From positions 36,759,501 through 36,823,500 of the forward strand of contig OY821786.1 in assembly GCA_963682175.1 (NCBI GenBank): a stretch of 64,000 bases of DNA. Direction: 5' to 3'. Of the stretch, positions 21,314 to 40,560 are shown one piece after another. Every line of letters begins with the position of its first letter. Within the stretch, counting starts at the first letter, position 1. Both the position numbers and the translations under genes were made by a program. The notes beneath the pieces are model-generated. The model saw nothing but the letters and a program-made list of their open reading frames with translations. It ran no database searches and was not told the origin of the DNA. This DNA comes from Triglochin maritima. Taxonomy: Eukaryota; Streptophyta; Magnoliopsida; Alismatales; Juncaginaceae.

Positions 21314-22653
21314 TGTTGGCTTTTTGGCCTTAATCTATGTTTTGATGATTTAATCAACCTAATCTTAATTATGGGCATGTAGAGTAGCACACATGTTGCA
21401 TTGCATATATATTGCCTTGTGCTAACCTCTACAGGTGATCAAGACTCAATGAAGAAAGGAAATCAAGTCAAGACATGTAATCAAGCTCATTTGAAGACAT
21501 GCATTTTGTATTTCTTTGAGTATTTAGGAACCTTGTGTAATTGAGCATACTTGAGCTAAAAACTACTCAACCACACACTAGGTTCCCTATAGAAGTCACA
21601 CACAAAATTTCACATAATTTGGACTTCAATAGATCATCCAAACTAGAACCGGAAAACACCTAAACAAAACTTGAACTGCCTGGACCAAAACGGTCGACCG
21701 TTGAAAGCTTTCCGTTCGACCGTTTACACATATTTTCAGACCGTTTGTTTTGTCGTATTATACCCAACGGTCGTATTTGTATTATTCCCAAATACCCCAA
21801 ATTTCCAAACATCCGGTCGACCAAAACTTTCCTAACGGTCGACCGAACCAACACAATTTGGTCTCCCAAAAGTGCCTGGACTAATTCGGTCGACCGATCT
21901 CCTGAGCCCGTTCGACCGTTAACTTAAGTTAACTTAAGTCAAAGCTGAAATTTGACCAAACGGTCGAACGGAATACCAAATTCGGTCGACCGTGTTTAGG
22001 CAGAATTGCGTCCTGTAGGTTTCTGTTTTGTGTATCTTCACTAACTCATACCCAATCAACCCCAACGGCTCTATTCTCTCTAATGCTTATAAATAGAGTT
22101 GTAAAACACATTTTAACACAACTCTCCCACTACAAACTTGTCCCAAACTTTAGAGAGAATCCCAAACACTCAAAGCTACAAACCTTCCACACTTAGTGAT
22201 CATTTCTTAATCCTACTCAAGTGTGCTCAAGATTTAGAGAGTGTTGCTCCACTCAAGTTCTCATTGGTTGTCAAAAGAGTAAAGGCTCCGGTGAAAGCCC
22301 GAAGCATCCTTCTCGGATTGTGAGAAGAAGATTCCAAGCTCGGCGAGTGTTGTTCGTGAGTTTGACGGTTGTAAAGGCGTTCTCTCCCGGCCCGGAACGG
22401 GGAGTGGTTAGTGAAGTCGTGAGCGGAGCTCGGTGATCCGAGCGGAGCTTGCAAGAGAGGACTAGGACCCGGGTGGGGTGCCGAACCTCTATAAAATCCC
22501 CCGTGTGATTGTGGTTTGCATTTTCTATTCCCTACTTGCTTGTATTTGTTTTAAATTCCGCTGCATCATCTTTTGACTTGCAAGTAGAGTTTGTTTAGGA
22601 TTAAATTTGTTAATTAGCCTTAATTGTGGACCCATAACCCACACGATCCTACA
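21314..22653 (+). mobile_element. Solo LTR, 1340 bp, inserted in array B
   Basis: Begins TGTTGGCTTTTTGGCC, ends GATCCTACA, and is flanked by the 5-bp duplication CTTTA (21309-21313 and 22654-22658). Removing it joins the repeat unit exactly. A TATA box (tataaat, 22088-22094) suggests plus orientation. About eight GGTCGACC or GTCGACCG-type motifs lie at 21690-21995. No internal domain or second LTR is present. The start recalls Ty1/copia SIRE/Maximus-type LTRs, which is only a suggestion. Confidence 0.85.
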
Positions 22654-23440
22654 CTTTATTCTTAAACCGGACAACAAATACACTAATTCCGGACAACAAA
22701 TACACTTATTCCGGACAGCAAATACACTTATTCCGGACAAACTTTATTCTCCGTTTCTGGACACACTTTATTCTTAAACCGGACAACAAATACACTAATT
22801 CCGGACAACAAATACACTTATTCCGGACAACAAATACACTTATTCCGGACAGCAAATACACTTATTCCGGACAAACTTTATGTTCCGTTTCTGGACACAC
22901 TTTATTCTTAAACCGGACAACAAATACACTTATTCCGGACAACAAATACACTTATTCCGGACAGCAAATACACTTATTCCGGAAAAACTTTATGTTCCGT
23001 TTCTGGACACACTTTATTCTTAAACCGGACAACAAATACACTAATTCCGGACAACAAATACACTTATTCCGGACAGCAAATACACTTATTCCGGACAAAC
23101 TTTATGTTCCGTTTCTGGACACACTTTATTCTTAAACCGGACAACAAATATACTTTTTCCGGACAACAAATACACTTATTCCGGACTGCAAATACACTTA
23201 TTCCGGACAGCAAATACACTTATTCCGGACTGCAAATACACGTAATCCGGACAGACAAACATTGTAATCCGGACAGCCTAAGTACGTCTTCCGGACATAC
23301 TGGTCACTTAATCCGGAGAAAAATAAAACATAATCCGGACATTGATGAATCGTAATCCGGACGGACATATAACGTAATCCGGACATACTGGTAACTTAAT
23401 CCGGACATAAATATAACTTATTCCGGACAGACATACAACA
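22654..23440 (-). repeat. TCCGGA array B, right part
   Basis: Continuation of the 22-23 bp units with higher-order markers at about 22753, 22888, 23000 and 23112 (112-bp steps, one of 135 bp = one extra unit). From about 23220 the units become irregular (cgtaatccggacagac type), approaching the transposase 3' end. Confidence 0.9.
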
Positions 23441-23598
23441 AACCAAAATTACTTAAATATATTTGTCGCCATCAGAAATTAATTCACAAACGAACAAGCA
23501 AAGAAAGGGTTGAATCTTATGCAATAATACGGACAGACATACAATGACCTTCAACAAAATTACATAGGAATAATTCCAACCAAGGACAAATACAATAA

Positions 23599-26025
23599 TC
23601 AAGGAGGAACTCCCTCGTAATGCAAATTCATGTCCCAGTCATCGAAATCGTGATCCCCCGGTTTGGGTGCTGCAGGGTGTAACGGGGGTAGAACCTTATT
23701 CCTGATGATTTTCTTAACGTTACTTTTAATTATTTTCTCAGACAAAGAAATCTGTCGTTTGCTCGGCGGTCTGCCTTTCCGTCTTGTCTTATCCGGATTG
23801 AGAACGGATGTACCATCGAACACAGGATCATGTCGTTGCATACGTTCCTTAAGCAACTCAAGTGCCTCTACCGCCTGAAGATATCTGTCGTTTGAGTCGA
23901 AAGCGGCCTCGGCGATCCAAACCGCACGACCCATTATGTCGTCGTGGCGACGAAGCGCATCGTTCCCCGTTATGCCACTTTGAAGGGGAAACTTGACTCC
24001 ATAGCTCCTTCGGATATCCTTCCTCCATCGGTGGACGATGTAAGACTCGGGGAGCAACGTGTTTGGACGTATTCGGGCAATAACAACATAAACGTGACAA
24101 CATAGGATACCGACGTGATCAAACATTCTGCAATCGCATACCCACTTCTCATCTCTAATTTGCACTGTGAACCGTTTCGACAATGGGAGGATATGTGTCA
24201 ATACATGTTCGGTCACGTTGAAGTGCAATGTGTCGTCCTCGTTGAACTCATCCTTGATGTCGCAGTACATCATCTTCCCAATTTCTAACTGCACCTTCTT
24301 GAAGACACCCACCGTATACAACTCGCTCAATTGCCTCTCGAATGGATATTTCGAAATCAATTGCGGAGCCTTATGCTGACAATCGAAATCAGACTGAGCT
24401 TCCTTCTCATACTTGTGGCGTACTGCGAGTTCGTATTGTTTCACAAACTGCTTAAGTGTCGTCCTTGATGTGAGGTATTTATCGAAGAAGGCGTTCATAC
24501 CCTCACTTCTCTGGGTTGATGTCATTCCTGCGGAAAAACAATCCCGCCAAAATGTAGGTACCCAGCGCTCTCGAATTGCATAAATGGATCGGAGCCAATT
24601 ATTGTCGTGGAACTCGAAATCATCTAGAAAACCCTGCCAATTCCGCTCGAATTCTGCCGGAGTCTTGGAATCGAATACACAGTTGTTGAGGTCAAACAAC
24701 GTATGCTCCCGGTACTTCGTGGGCAGCTTCACAGGGGCCTTATTCATCATGTGCCATATACAAAATTTGTGCCGCGCTTCAGGGAACACAGTCCTCACAG
24801 CCGCAGCTATGGCGCCACATTGGTCTGTTATGATCGCCGGGGGGCTTGTATCTGCACACAACGCGATCAAGATAAAAACATATGTTAATCCGGACAGAAA
24901 TAACGTAAACCGGACAGACGTCAAGGGTAAACCGGACGAGCAAAAAACGTAAACCGGACAGACGTAAGGGATAAACCGGACGAGCAAAAGACGTAAACCG
25001 GACAGACGTAAAGGGTAACCGGACAGGCACATAACGTAAAACGGACAAAGTCGGACAAAATAAAACACGTACCGTTCATGCACGTCAACCATGTTTGGAA
25101 CAACCAAATGTAATTTTGTGTCGTCTCGGAAGAGAGGAGTGCGCAACCGAGTAGGACGGACTGGTAGTGGTGATTTACCCCCACAAATGGGGCAAAATGC
25201 ATGTCATACTTGTTTGTTATGTATGTTGTGTCGAAACATATTGCATCTCCAAAGTAAGAGTAAGCAGCTCGAGAACGACTGTCGGCCTAGAACACATTTC
25301 GTAGTCTGCCTTCGTCGTCCATATCCATTACGTAAAAGAAGCGGGAATCATTCTTCTGCATCCTGATGAAATAATCTTGGATAGCTTGCGCATCTCCTGG
25401 TCCCATTTTGAGGTTTCTAACCTCGTTCACAACATTCCTGCGAAACATAATTTTTATGACAAAGTTAAATGCGTAACTTCAACCAGGTTAAGTAGAGAAT
25501 AAATAACCTTAGGTCCCGCTCGTTGAAAGACAATTTATCGTGACCTCCAGCTTCGACCACAAAAGATTGCATGGTCTTGGCGGCAGATATACCGGCAGCA
25601 TCATTGCACGAAATGCGTGCTCTGGCGGACTCCGGGACGGATCGTTTTTGTCGGAGGAAGCGCATCTGGTCTTCCGACAGCATGACGTGATTATGTTCGA
25701 GATCTACGTAGTTAATTACGTAGCCTCTGGATGGATTACCGGAGACCCTAATCCGAGTAGTGCATTCGACCCTACCGGATAACCTATGTTTCGATCTACC
25801 TTCACCTTGGTTTCCGGGAGCATTACCCTCCTTTGAGCAAGTAAGAGTGGCCTGTATTACAACACCATGATCGTAATGAGATTGCCTTATCTTCACACCA
25901 AAACAACAGGAATCGGCGTATGAAACGTAAAATGTTTTGGCTTCTTCGAAGGAAGGAAAATTCATCATCACTTGAGGGACGTTGGAGGCATGAGCCGGCT
26001 GTGAGGACACATTTACGAGTGTCAT
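23599..26025 (-). pseudogene. FAR1/FRS-type Mutator transposase, one nonsense codon
   Basis: Model: exons 25508-26025, 25073-25437 and 23599-24851, introns 70 and 221 bp, total 711 codons plus stop. Start MTLVNVSS at 26025. Domains: FAR1 DNA-binding region about 25-110 (FPSFEEAKTFYVSYA, then HNH); MULE transposase with CFDTTY (D242), AIITDQCGAI (D304) and STQRSEGMNAFF (E411), matching the D-D-E triad; SWIM zinc finger CDCRMF...CCH about 510-530; basic C-terminus. The only lesion found is TAG at 25287-25289 (codon 223), where family members have Trp in NVFWADSRSR. All else is open, so inactivation looks recent. The protein would bind element ends and catalyse excision/insertion. Intron 2 holds TCCGGA array C. 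Confidence 0.85.
24885..25062 (-). repeat. TCCGGA-type array C, inside intron 2 of the transposase gene
   Basis: About eight units with aaaccggac cores (variants taatccggacag, taaaccggacgag). Relative to the transposase transcript they read gtccgg-first, the same sense orientation that array A has in the Ulp1-type transcript. Confidence 0.75.
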
Positions 26026-26228
26026 TACAGTACAACAAAAATGGAGGAATGAGAGAAGAAGGAATGGTTCGTAGGATCGGAATAACCAAGACACTCATAT
26101 TTGTATCTCCGTGAAGCGCCAAAGAATAAGAAAGAAGACGGAGGACGTGCTGATTTGAAAAGCATTAAATGCGATGGTGGACGCATCGGGAAAATAAAAC
26201 AACAGCAAAAAAATTCAGCAGTAAGTAG

Positions 26229-26310
26229 TACGTCTGTCCGGAATAAGTGTTCCAACTGTCCGGCATAAATAGTAACTGTGTCCGGAATAAGTTATGCGCT
26301 TGTCCAGAAA
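26229..26310 (+). repeat. TCCGGA array D, upstream of the transposase gene
   Basis: Three to four units (gtctgtccggaataagtg and variants) between the transposase start and the right element end. Confidence 0.75.
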
Positions 26311-26885
26311 CTAAAGAAAATGACTGATGTGTGTGTCAGGAAAAAAATGAATTTATTAATAAAGAGAAGGGAAAAAAATAGGAGGACGGATGTTGAGTAA
26401 CTAGTCTTCAGTCTGTGTAGGAGCGGCAAAATGAAGTGAGTGATTTGAGACGCATTAATGAGGGATGAAGAAATTTGTACGAAACGAGGAATAAACTAAA
26501 CAAAGAAAGGAAAATTATTTCTGGGGAGAGTGCGCACAAAGAAAAGAAACGATGTTGCCCACATCAGCCAGTGTGCTGACTGGGTTAGCAGCGTCCGTGA
26601 CGCGAGCGTTCAACAAACATTTCCCAAATTAGAAATAACCATATTACTCCATTGTACAGTTGAATACATATGATTATGATGTTAACTAATTTTACAATGA
26701 CAGATCCGAATATGTTCCCCTGACACATTTTTGGTTAAATAAAATAAACCAACATGAACACGGAGACCTGCTCTTTTCCTATCTAAAATTGCTGAAACAA
26801 ATTTACCTATCAGACCTAAAAAAAATCCCGTTGAAGTAGATGTAGATGAAATCTATTCAGCCTTCAGCAAAATGAAGGATGGGGG

Positions 26886-29800
26886 TTATAGTGCACCCCT
26901 CTTGGCCGTGGAAGTTGAGGGTAACCTCCTTACTGCTTCAAGAATCCTACTGAATACAACTTTCACGGGAACACAAGCGACAATTGGGCCAGCACCCAAT
27001 TCAGGTTTCATAACTCTGGTGAAATTGGAATTGAAATTTTGAGATTTGGGTTGCCTCTGTTTGGCTGCGATAGAGGAAAGTTTCCTGATTTTTTGGTTGG
27101 ACAGGCTTGGTTTCTTCAAGGGTCTCTTTTGGAACTTCGCTGGTTTGTGATTTTGATGGTTGGTCTTAATTACTCTACTTCCGTTATCGAAATGGACAGC
27201 ATGTGGCCTTTTAAATGCGGGATTGCTTTCAACATCCAAACCAGGAAGAGAATCAGCTTCTTTGCCATCAGGTGCTGACGATTGCACATGATGAGAGCGA
27301 GGAATGCGCTGCATGACAGTTCGCCTACCTGTCCTCCAAACAGGTGGTGGTGTTGCATTTCCATCGGCATTCGTAGCATCTTCATTCAAATCTTTTTTAG
27401 GAACTAATGAGTCCGTGGAACCATCTGTCAGTGTCTCGACTTGCAGAGGGTGCCCAACAATTGCTTGACCATTCAATTTGCTCATCAGCGAAACCAATGG
27501 GACGCGCTGCCCTTTGTACCTCACCTCAACCTTCAAATCAACATCGAACCACATGTAATCTATTTCACCGAACTGACTTGAATAGAATGGGTCGAGGTAG
27601 CCACCTTCTGCTTCCCAGTATGCTAATTGATCTTCGTTTTCCCAACCGGTTGGGTACATGCCAAGGTCATCATCTGAATCATTAAAACCATCTCCTTTAT
27701 ATCTATAAGCTTTTGGAGGTGATGTGCGTCTATCATTACTATTTGGTGTCCAAAATGAGTCCAAATCTTCTCTGTGGCAATAATCATCGTCATAGGAAAA
27801 GCTTTCTTGGTTAAAATATGACTTCATTTGTCTTTCCTTCCTTGTTTCATATGGACGATAACTTGTGGAAATGCGACGATTGCCATCACCTACTGGGTTT
27901 CTTAATAGATTACGAAAGTTCCGTTTCCCTTTCATATTCCATTTAGAGCCCCCCATGTCGGTCGTAGTGTCTGCTGTCTGAACACGAGGATAACGCTGGA
28001 AAATATAGCTGGAGTCGTCACTTTCATTTAAAATCCCATATTTATCTTCATCTATAAATGGCACGTCGTCAGAATATTGCTCCAGATTAGTTGACAAAGA
28101 AACTACCGACTTAGTTGCCGCTGTGCAAAAAGGTCATCACATTAGCTATTTATAATATTGTAAGTAGAGGGTATGCAGAACAAATTCAGATGCCAAAACA
28201 GCAAATACCAAAAATGTGTAAGCTAATATTAGAATGCAGCAACTTCTAGAACATAATATTTCAGACCAAATCTCGTATATGTAAAGCAAGAAATCAGAAA
28301 TAAATCATAGCGAGTAGAATTTTCTTTACATGAGCATCAAGTTGGTTCTCAGTTTAATTATTAGCTTCGCAGCACGATAAGATTAGAAAAGGTGTTTTAC
28401 CTCGACATAGGGTTTCATCCTCTTCTGTCTCGGGATCTGTATCTGATGAAATGTTATCAGTTGAGCTAGATTCATTAGCTTCATTGAATCCAGAGGATGT
28501 ATTTTCTTCTACCAAAGAGCCACGGTTCCTAAATAAAGGTGAAGAGATCTGCATATGGTCAGAAGAATGTTCCGTATCATCCAAAAAGTCATGCGAAGGA
28601 TTAAGGCCATAGTCTCCAATGTCTCTTTTAGCAGGTGGTACTAAACCAGTTTGGCCATTTTCGTCTTGCATTGTACAGGCAATACCACTTGTAGACGGCA
28701 AAGACTGGGATGTAGGTATTTTTGCACTACTTTGTAGAACTTTAAGGAGAGGACGGCGCCGGTCACGTTTTTTCGCAACATAATCTTGATCAGTACCAAC
28801 CTGGGGTCTTTTCTTTTTCAGGGAACGACAAGCTGTGTCTTCAAGATCCTGCATAAAACCAACAAATCCAAGATTACTATCGACCATAGAACATTTTTCT
28901 GAAAAGTGAGAACTCTCATAAGCAATGGAAGCAAGAACCTTGCTTCTACTGCCTTGTGCACTTTGTAGCCCAAAATCCTGCAATCCTCTCATCCGAGGTG
29001 TGGCCTCCAAATAATTTTTACCACTACCATTAGTGCCACCTTTACGTTTCTGAGTGGACATAATGCCTCCCTCTGAAGGTGAACCAACTCTCCTACTGTG
29101 ATTTGCAGATTCGTCGTATTTCAACTGACGTCCAGAATGGAAAGCAATATTTGCATCCCTTCTTGAACTTCTAGAACTTTTATTGCTGTAACTAGTTACA
29201 AATTTAGGAGCCTTTATACCACTCGTTTGTTTCTCAAGCTCAAGGGCATGAAGTATGGCATCTTCTCGACGTGCATATTTCTCCCTTTTCTTTATCGGAA
29301 CGCATTGAGAGGCTTCTGCTTTTTCAATACATGCATTGAATTCCCCACATCGAAATGCTTTAACTCGCTTGGACTTCTCTAGATTATACCAGTCCCTAAG
29401 AAAAATATACTACATAAATGTAACTTTCGGAAGAAAAACTTGTAAGGAAATCCGTTATCCATGTGTTATATAGTAATTCAAAATATTAATCTGTCCAAAC
29501 CTATGGATAGCATTATGTTTTCAAACCATTATTGTGTTGTTGCTGTATCAACCTAGTAATCTAGTATGGCAGAAAACAACTGCATGTAAAGCCAGGTTCA
29601 ACTCCTCTTACCATTCATGCAATAATATTAAATAGAGGAAAAGGATAAGAGCATTGAACTACATACAATAAATATCATATAATATACAGACCACAGTCCA
29701 ACAGACAGTTTGTCTCATAAAGAACTTGGGCCTACAAGATTCTTCAATTGTAAGATGAAAACGGTACAAAGAATGCAGCAAAACATTGCCAACATTTGTT

Positions 29801-32482
29801 TACACAGTGTAAAGCATGAAAAGAAAGGAAACAGAAAGCCAAATATGTTATATGAAATAAAGAATTAATAAAAACTCTCAAATTTGTAAATGCACACAAC
29901 TTTTGCCAACATCCCTATGACTGATATACAATAGGAGATTACACTGATCATGTAATAACCAATGACAACTACAAAACAAGCACAGGGACGGATATGTCTG
30001 CCCATGTAAGAACGAAATCAATGAAACTAAAAATACATGAATTTCCATCTACTGTACTAAGATGATCTGAAGCACCAAGATGACCGATCCCTTTTAAAAA
30101 ATTACGTAACAAAATAAATTCATGTTACATACTATGATCATCTCAAGAAAACAAAAAACTCCCACTTCTACACCAAAATCAAGTAAAGCAAACAAACAAG
30201 CCCATACAAAACTCAATCTAACCAAACAAAACCTGTCTGTTAACATAAATTAAATTAAATTTGATCCAGCAAAAGAAGCAACAACAATGCAAGTAAATCC
30301 AAACTTTTATCTAAAAAGTAACTCCGATCTAAACTCAACAAACCAAACAAGTAAATCCAATCCAACATTTATCTAAAAAGCTCCATTATTGATCCAAAAA
30401 AAACTTTAACGTTCCATCTGTATATACTAAAAGAAGTAAAGCAACCAAACAGATCCATAAAACCCCAATCTTTACTAAAGATGCCATATTTTAAATCTAA
30501 ACTAAATTGAACTCAATCAAGCAAAAGAACCAACAATTCGTAATTTTTAAAATAACATATATATGTTTCTAAACCAAGATACTACTCTAATCTCTACAAA
30601 TCAAACAAATAAATTCATTCCTCCCAAACCAAAACCACACTCCCCAGCAACTAAACAAATAAAAAATGAAACTACAACATCAAAAACTGAAGCAAACTAA
30701 AAAAAACCAAACTTCAAACCCACTTTGATACTCAAATTTTCTAAAATTTGACAAAATCTCATAATTAGTTCCCAACCGTACCCCGGTCTTGGTATGAAGA
30801 TTCTATGTTTTTAGTGCCAAATGCAAGTCACGTTTGATTCTTGATTTTTGGGAAGCAAAATCTGATCGTCAAAATGTGTTCGAAATGGACTTTAAACAGA
30901 GAACCCCAAAACCCTGAATTTTTAAACTAACGAAATCTCGATGAAGCAAAGGAACTAATAACGCAAACTACTAAACTCAACAAACCAAACAAATAAATCA
31001 ACAAACCAAACAAATAAATCAAATCAACCACACTCAATCCACCAACCAAAGAGAACATCAAAAAACTTGAAGCCCCACACATGTATACTAAAATCAAGTA
31101 AGAACGAAACAAACGCATAAAAATGAAATCTTAACTAAAAAAACACCATCTTTTAAACTCAACCAAGCAAAAGAACCAACGATACATACCATTGTAATCC
31201 CAACAAACAAAGAAATAAATCCAACCCTTCCTAACCAAAACCACACTAAACCTAACAACAAAAAACACACAATTCACAACCAAAAAACACATCAACAACA
31301 AAAACCTAACCTTTACTTTTTTTTTAAAACACCTTTAAAGAAAAGCTAATTTGAATTCAATCAAGCAAAAGAATCAATAATCCACACTATTCCAAATCAA
31401 CATACATACTATTCTAAATCAAAATGCTACAGTACTAAACTCAACAAACCAAACAAATAAACCCAATCCTTCCCAACCAAAACCACACTCGACCACCAAC
31501 AACAAAAACATATCGAAAACAAAAACCCATAACTCCAACCCCACACTACTTATATAGTTAGAACATAGAATCAACCAACAAAGGAACCAAAAAATCCAAC
31601 ATTAACTTTAAAAATCCAATACTCAATCAAAATGACATAAAAAGTCCCACATGTATAGAAAAATCAAGACAACCAACCAAACCCATAAAAAACTCAACTT
31701 TACTAAATAAATATTTTCCATTAACTTAGACTCAATCAAGCAAAAGAACAAACAATGCATACTACTCTAAAACCACCAACAAACCAAATAAACCCATAAA
31801 AAACAAAACTAAAACATCAAAAACAAACAAAATAACCCATACTCCAATCCCACGTTGATAATCAGATTACAATCTTAGAATCAATTCTCAATCTAACCTC
31901 GTCATAGTATTAAAATCTAAGTTTTCAGTCGGGGATTCAAAATCTGATTATCAAAATTTGATTCCAAACGGACTTTCAACTGAAACAAAACCTGTCTTTG
32001 AAATCAACTTAAACTCAATCAAGCAAAAGAACCAACAAACTTTGCATACTACTTAATCAAGCAAAATTAAACAGACAAACAAACCCTTAGAAAACTCAAC
32101 TTTACTAAGACAAATAATGCATAGCATACAGCATACTACTCTAAACACACCTACAAAACAACCAAAACCACATAAAAAACACAATCTTTACTAAAAAATC
32201 ACAAACTTCTAAACCAATTTAAACTCAAGCCACCAACCAAAACCACAACATCAAAAGACAAAAAAACCACATCCCAAACCGCACTCACACACTAGCGTCC
32301 TCCCTCCCGAGAAGCTTGACGGGGGTGCCCGACCTGGGCGACATAAGATGCGACGCCGTGAGCTCTTCGGGCCCCAGAATCCTCCCTGGCCACCACGACC
32401 CGTTGCGTCTCCTCACCCAGACGATGGTCCCAATGCCCCAGTCGTCCCCGATCCCTCCCTCCGACTCCTCCGACGCCGGCAT
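26886..32482 (-). CDS. PWWP-domain protein (At1g51745-like)
   Basis: Model: exons 32289-32482, 28401-29395 and 26886-28120; introns of 2893 and 280 bp with GT-AG ends; 807 aa. The N-terminus carries the PWWP fold: IVWVRRRNGSWWPGRILG, with SWWPG at residues 29-33. Exon 2 starts VDWYNLEKSKRVKAFRCGEF and continues CVPIKKREKYARREDAILHA, typical of the plant Tudor/PWWP/MBT group of At1g51745 and At3g21295. The C-terminal third contains an acidic linker, YWEAEGGYLDPFYSSQFG, and a basic tail. PWWP domains bind methylated histone H3 and DNA, so a nuclear chromatin role is likely; the exact function of this plant subgroup is not established. Length and motifs look complete, with no lesion. It is divergent to PGM, 1.2 kb apart. 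Confidence 0.9.
29396..32288 (-). repeat. Long first intron of the PWWP gene, A/C-rich with diverged repeats
   Basis: The plus strand is A- and C-rich and G-poor, so the transcript is T/G-rich. Between 30230 and 32260 a block with tcaatcaagcaaaagaacc and caaaccaaacaaataaat recurs about six times (near 30270, 30510, 31155, 31355, 31735, 32015), spaced about 200-650 bp. No coding content seen; open frames here are spurious. Confidence 0.6.
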
Positions 32483-32726
32483 CGCGCAAGATCGGGGCTT
32501 TCGGTTGGGGAGAGAAGGGTCAGCCCCACTCGAACTGGCCGGGGTGGTGGGGAGAGGAAAGGAAAGGGTTTGAGGCGTTGGGGAGGGGTGGAAGTGCCAT
32601 CGCTAGGGTTCGTTGGGCATTGGTGGGTTGGGGACGGGAGACGAGATTTTGGGAGGAGTTTTGGTTTTCTCGCGGGATCTCGTTTGGGTTTGGAGTTGAG
32701 CACTTGAGTCTGAGGGGATGGATGGA

Positions 32727-32757
32727 GTTTTTGTTTTTGTTTTTGTTTTTGTTTGGG
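32727..32757. repeat. (GTTTTT)n microsatellite in the PWWP/PGM spacer
   Basis: About five copies of gttttt at the upstream side of the PWWP gene. Confidence 0.8.
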
Positions 32758-32759
32758 AC

Positions 32760-33600
32760 TTTAGTTTGGTTTGATTGTACAACTAACTTGTAAATTTTGT
32801 GATAATCACGACACGACATGGGTACGATATGATATGATTCGAGACGAAAGAGGTTTTGCTTATGATATCATTAATTATGACGATTTAGTTGTAGTTTTAC
32901 ATAAAATATTTTAGATTAGTTAAATTATTATTATCTATGTGTAAGAAAACATCTTTAAAAAACTATGATATGATTATTTAAGAACATCATCTTGATGTGA
33001 AGAAGGTTTTGCGGTTGATATGATTATTTAAAACGATTTAATTGTAAGTTTACGTGAAATAATTAGGAATGCTTAAAATATAATTATCTACGTGTAACAA
33101 CCCCTTTCAAAAAGTTATTTTAAAAGAAAGAAAATCATGATTTATGATTTTGTAATTTAAGACAACACGACAATGAAAAATACTTGACACCTGAGATGAA
33201 AAATATCAACTCATTTTTTATAATAGAATACAGAAAAGAAAAGACTGTTGTAAAATAACGATCAAACAAAAGGACAAGAAATTGATGGAGAATGAAGTAG
33301 TTGTATTTCATCTCTTTTTGTATGTTCTCAATACATACTACAATCTCATATATATACGCATAAAGGTGTGTAAGTTACATTGTCTACATTAAATAAGGAT
33401 GTAAATATAATACGCATTACAACACATTTTAATAAATGAGTTATAATAGATTGGTTGGAAGATGAACTATCTTGGACATCATAACAACACACTGATTGGT
33501 TGGAAGATGAACACATACAGCACACTGTATACAATTTTCATAACAAAGACATAATAATTATTCTTTTTCAACCGGAGGGGACGTGTGTGGCTCGAATTTC
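32760..33600. other. Spacer between divergent PWWP and PGM genes
   Basis: AT-rich, no gene. It contains short recurrent stretches (for example gattggttggaagatgaac twice near 33450 and 33495). Promoters of both genes must lie at its two sides. Confidence 0.5.
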
Positions 33601-33626
33601 GCGAAACCACCACCGTAAAATTCCCA

Positions 33627-33634
33627 TATAAATA
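33627..33634 (+). promoter_or_regulatory. TATA box of PGM
   Basis: tataaata, 57 bp upstream of the start codon at 33684, predicts a short leader of about 25-30 nt. Confidence 0.65.
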
Positions 33635-33683
33635 CCTCTCCATTCCATTTCTTTCTATCCATGTAAGAAGAAAGAAGGAAGAA

Positions 33684-40333
<6,650 letters not shown>

Positions 40334-40560
40334 ATGAAAAAGTGAAGTATGATGGTTCTATTTCTGCTCTAGTCTTCAGTGACGTGATACTGAGGCGTGT
40401 GTTTCAGTTTTTTCACTAATGGTTGAGATGTTTGATATCAAACAACCCAAGGAAAATAAAACTGCGAGCAGTTTTGATAAATAAGATCGCATTTTGTTTT
40501 GCGGTTCTAGAAAATGGTTTTATTTGCTCGAGAAATAAAACGGCACATGACTCTTGCCGC

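Larger units (their letters stand above)
16845..26610. mobile_element. Mutator-like element carrying Ulp1 protease and FAR1-type transposase genes
   Basis: Two convergent genes lie between similar ends: the Ulp1-type gene (plus, 17157-20813) and the transposase gene (minus, 23599-26025). The left end (about 16850-16915) and the reverse complement of the right end (about 26560-26610) share a block of the type gacgct.c.ta followed by ccagtcagc and a downstream ccag/ctgg, which I take as eroded terminal inverted repeats. I found no clear 9-bp target duplication. Mutator elements with captured Ulp1 genes are known (Kaonashi in Arabidopsis, CUMULE in melon). The interior also holds four TCCGGA arrays and a solo LTR at 21314-22653. 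Confidence 0.75.
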
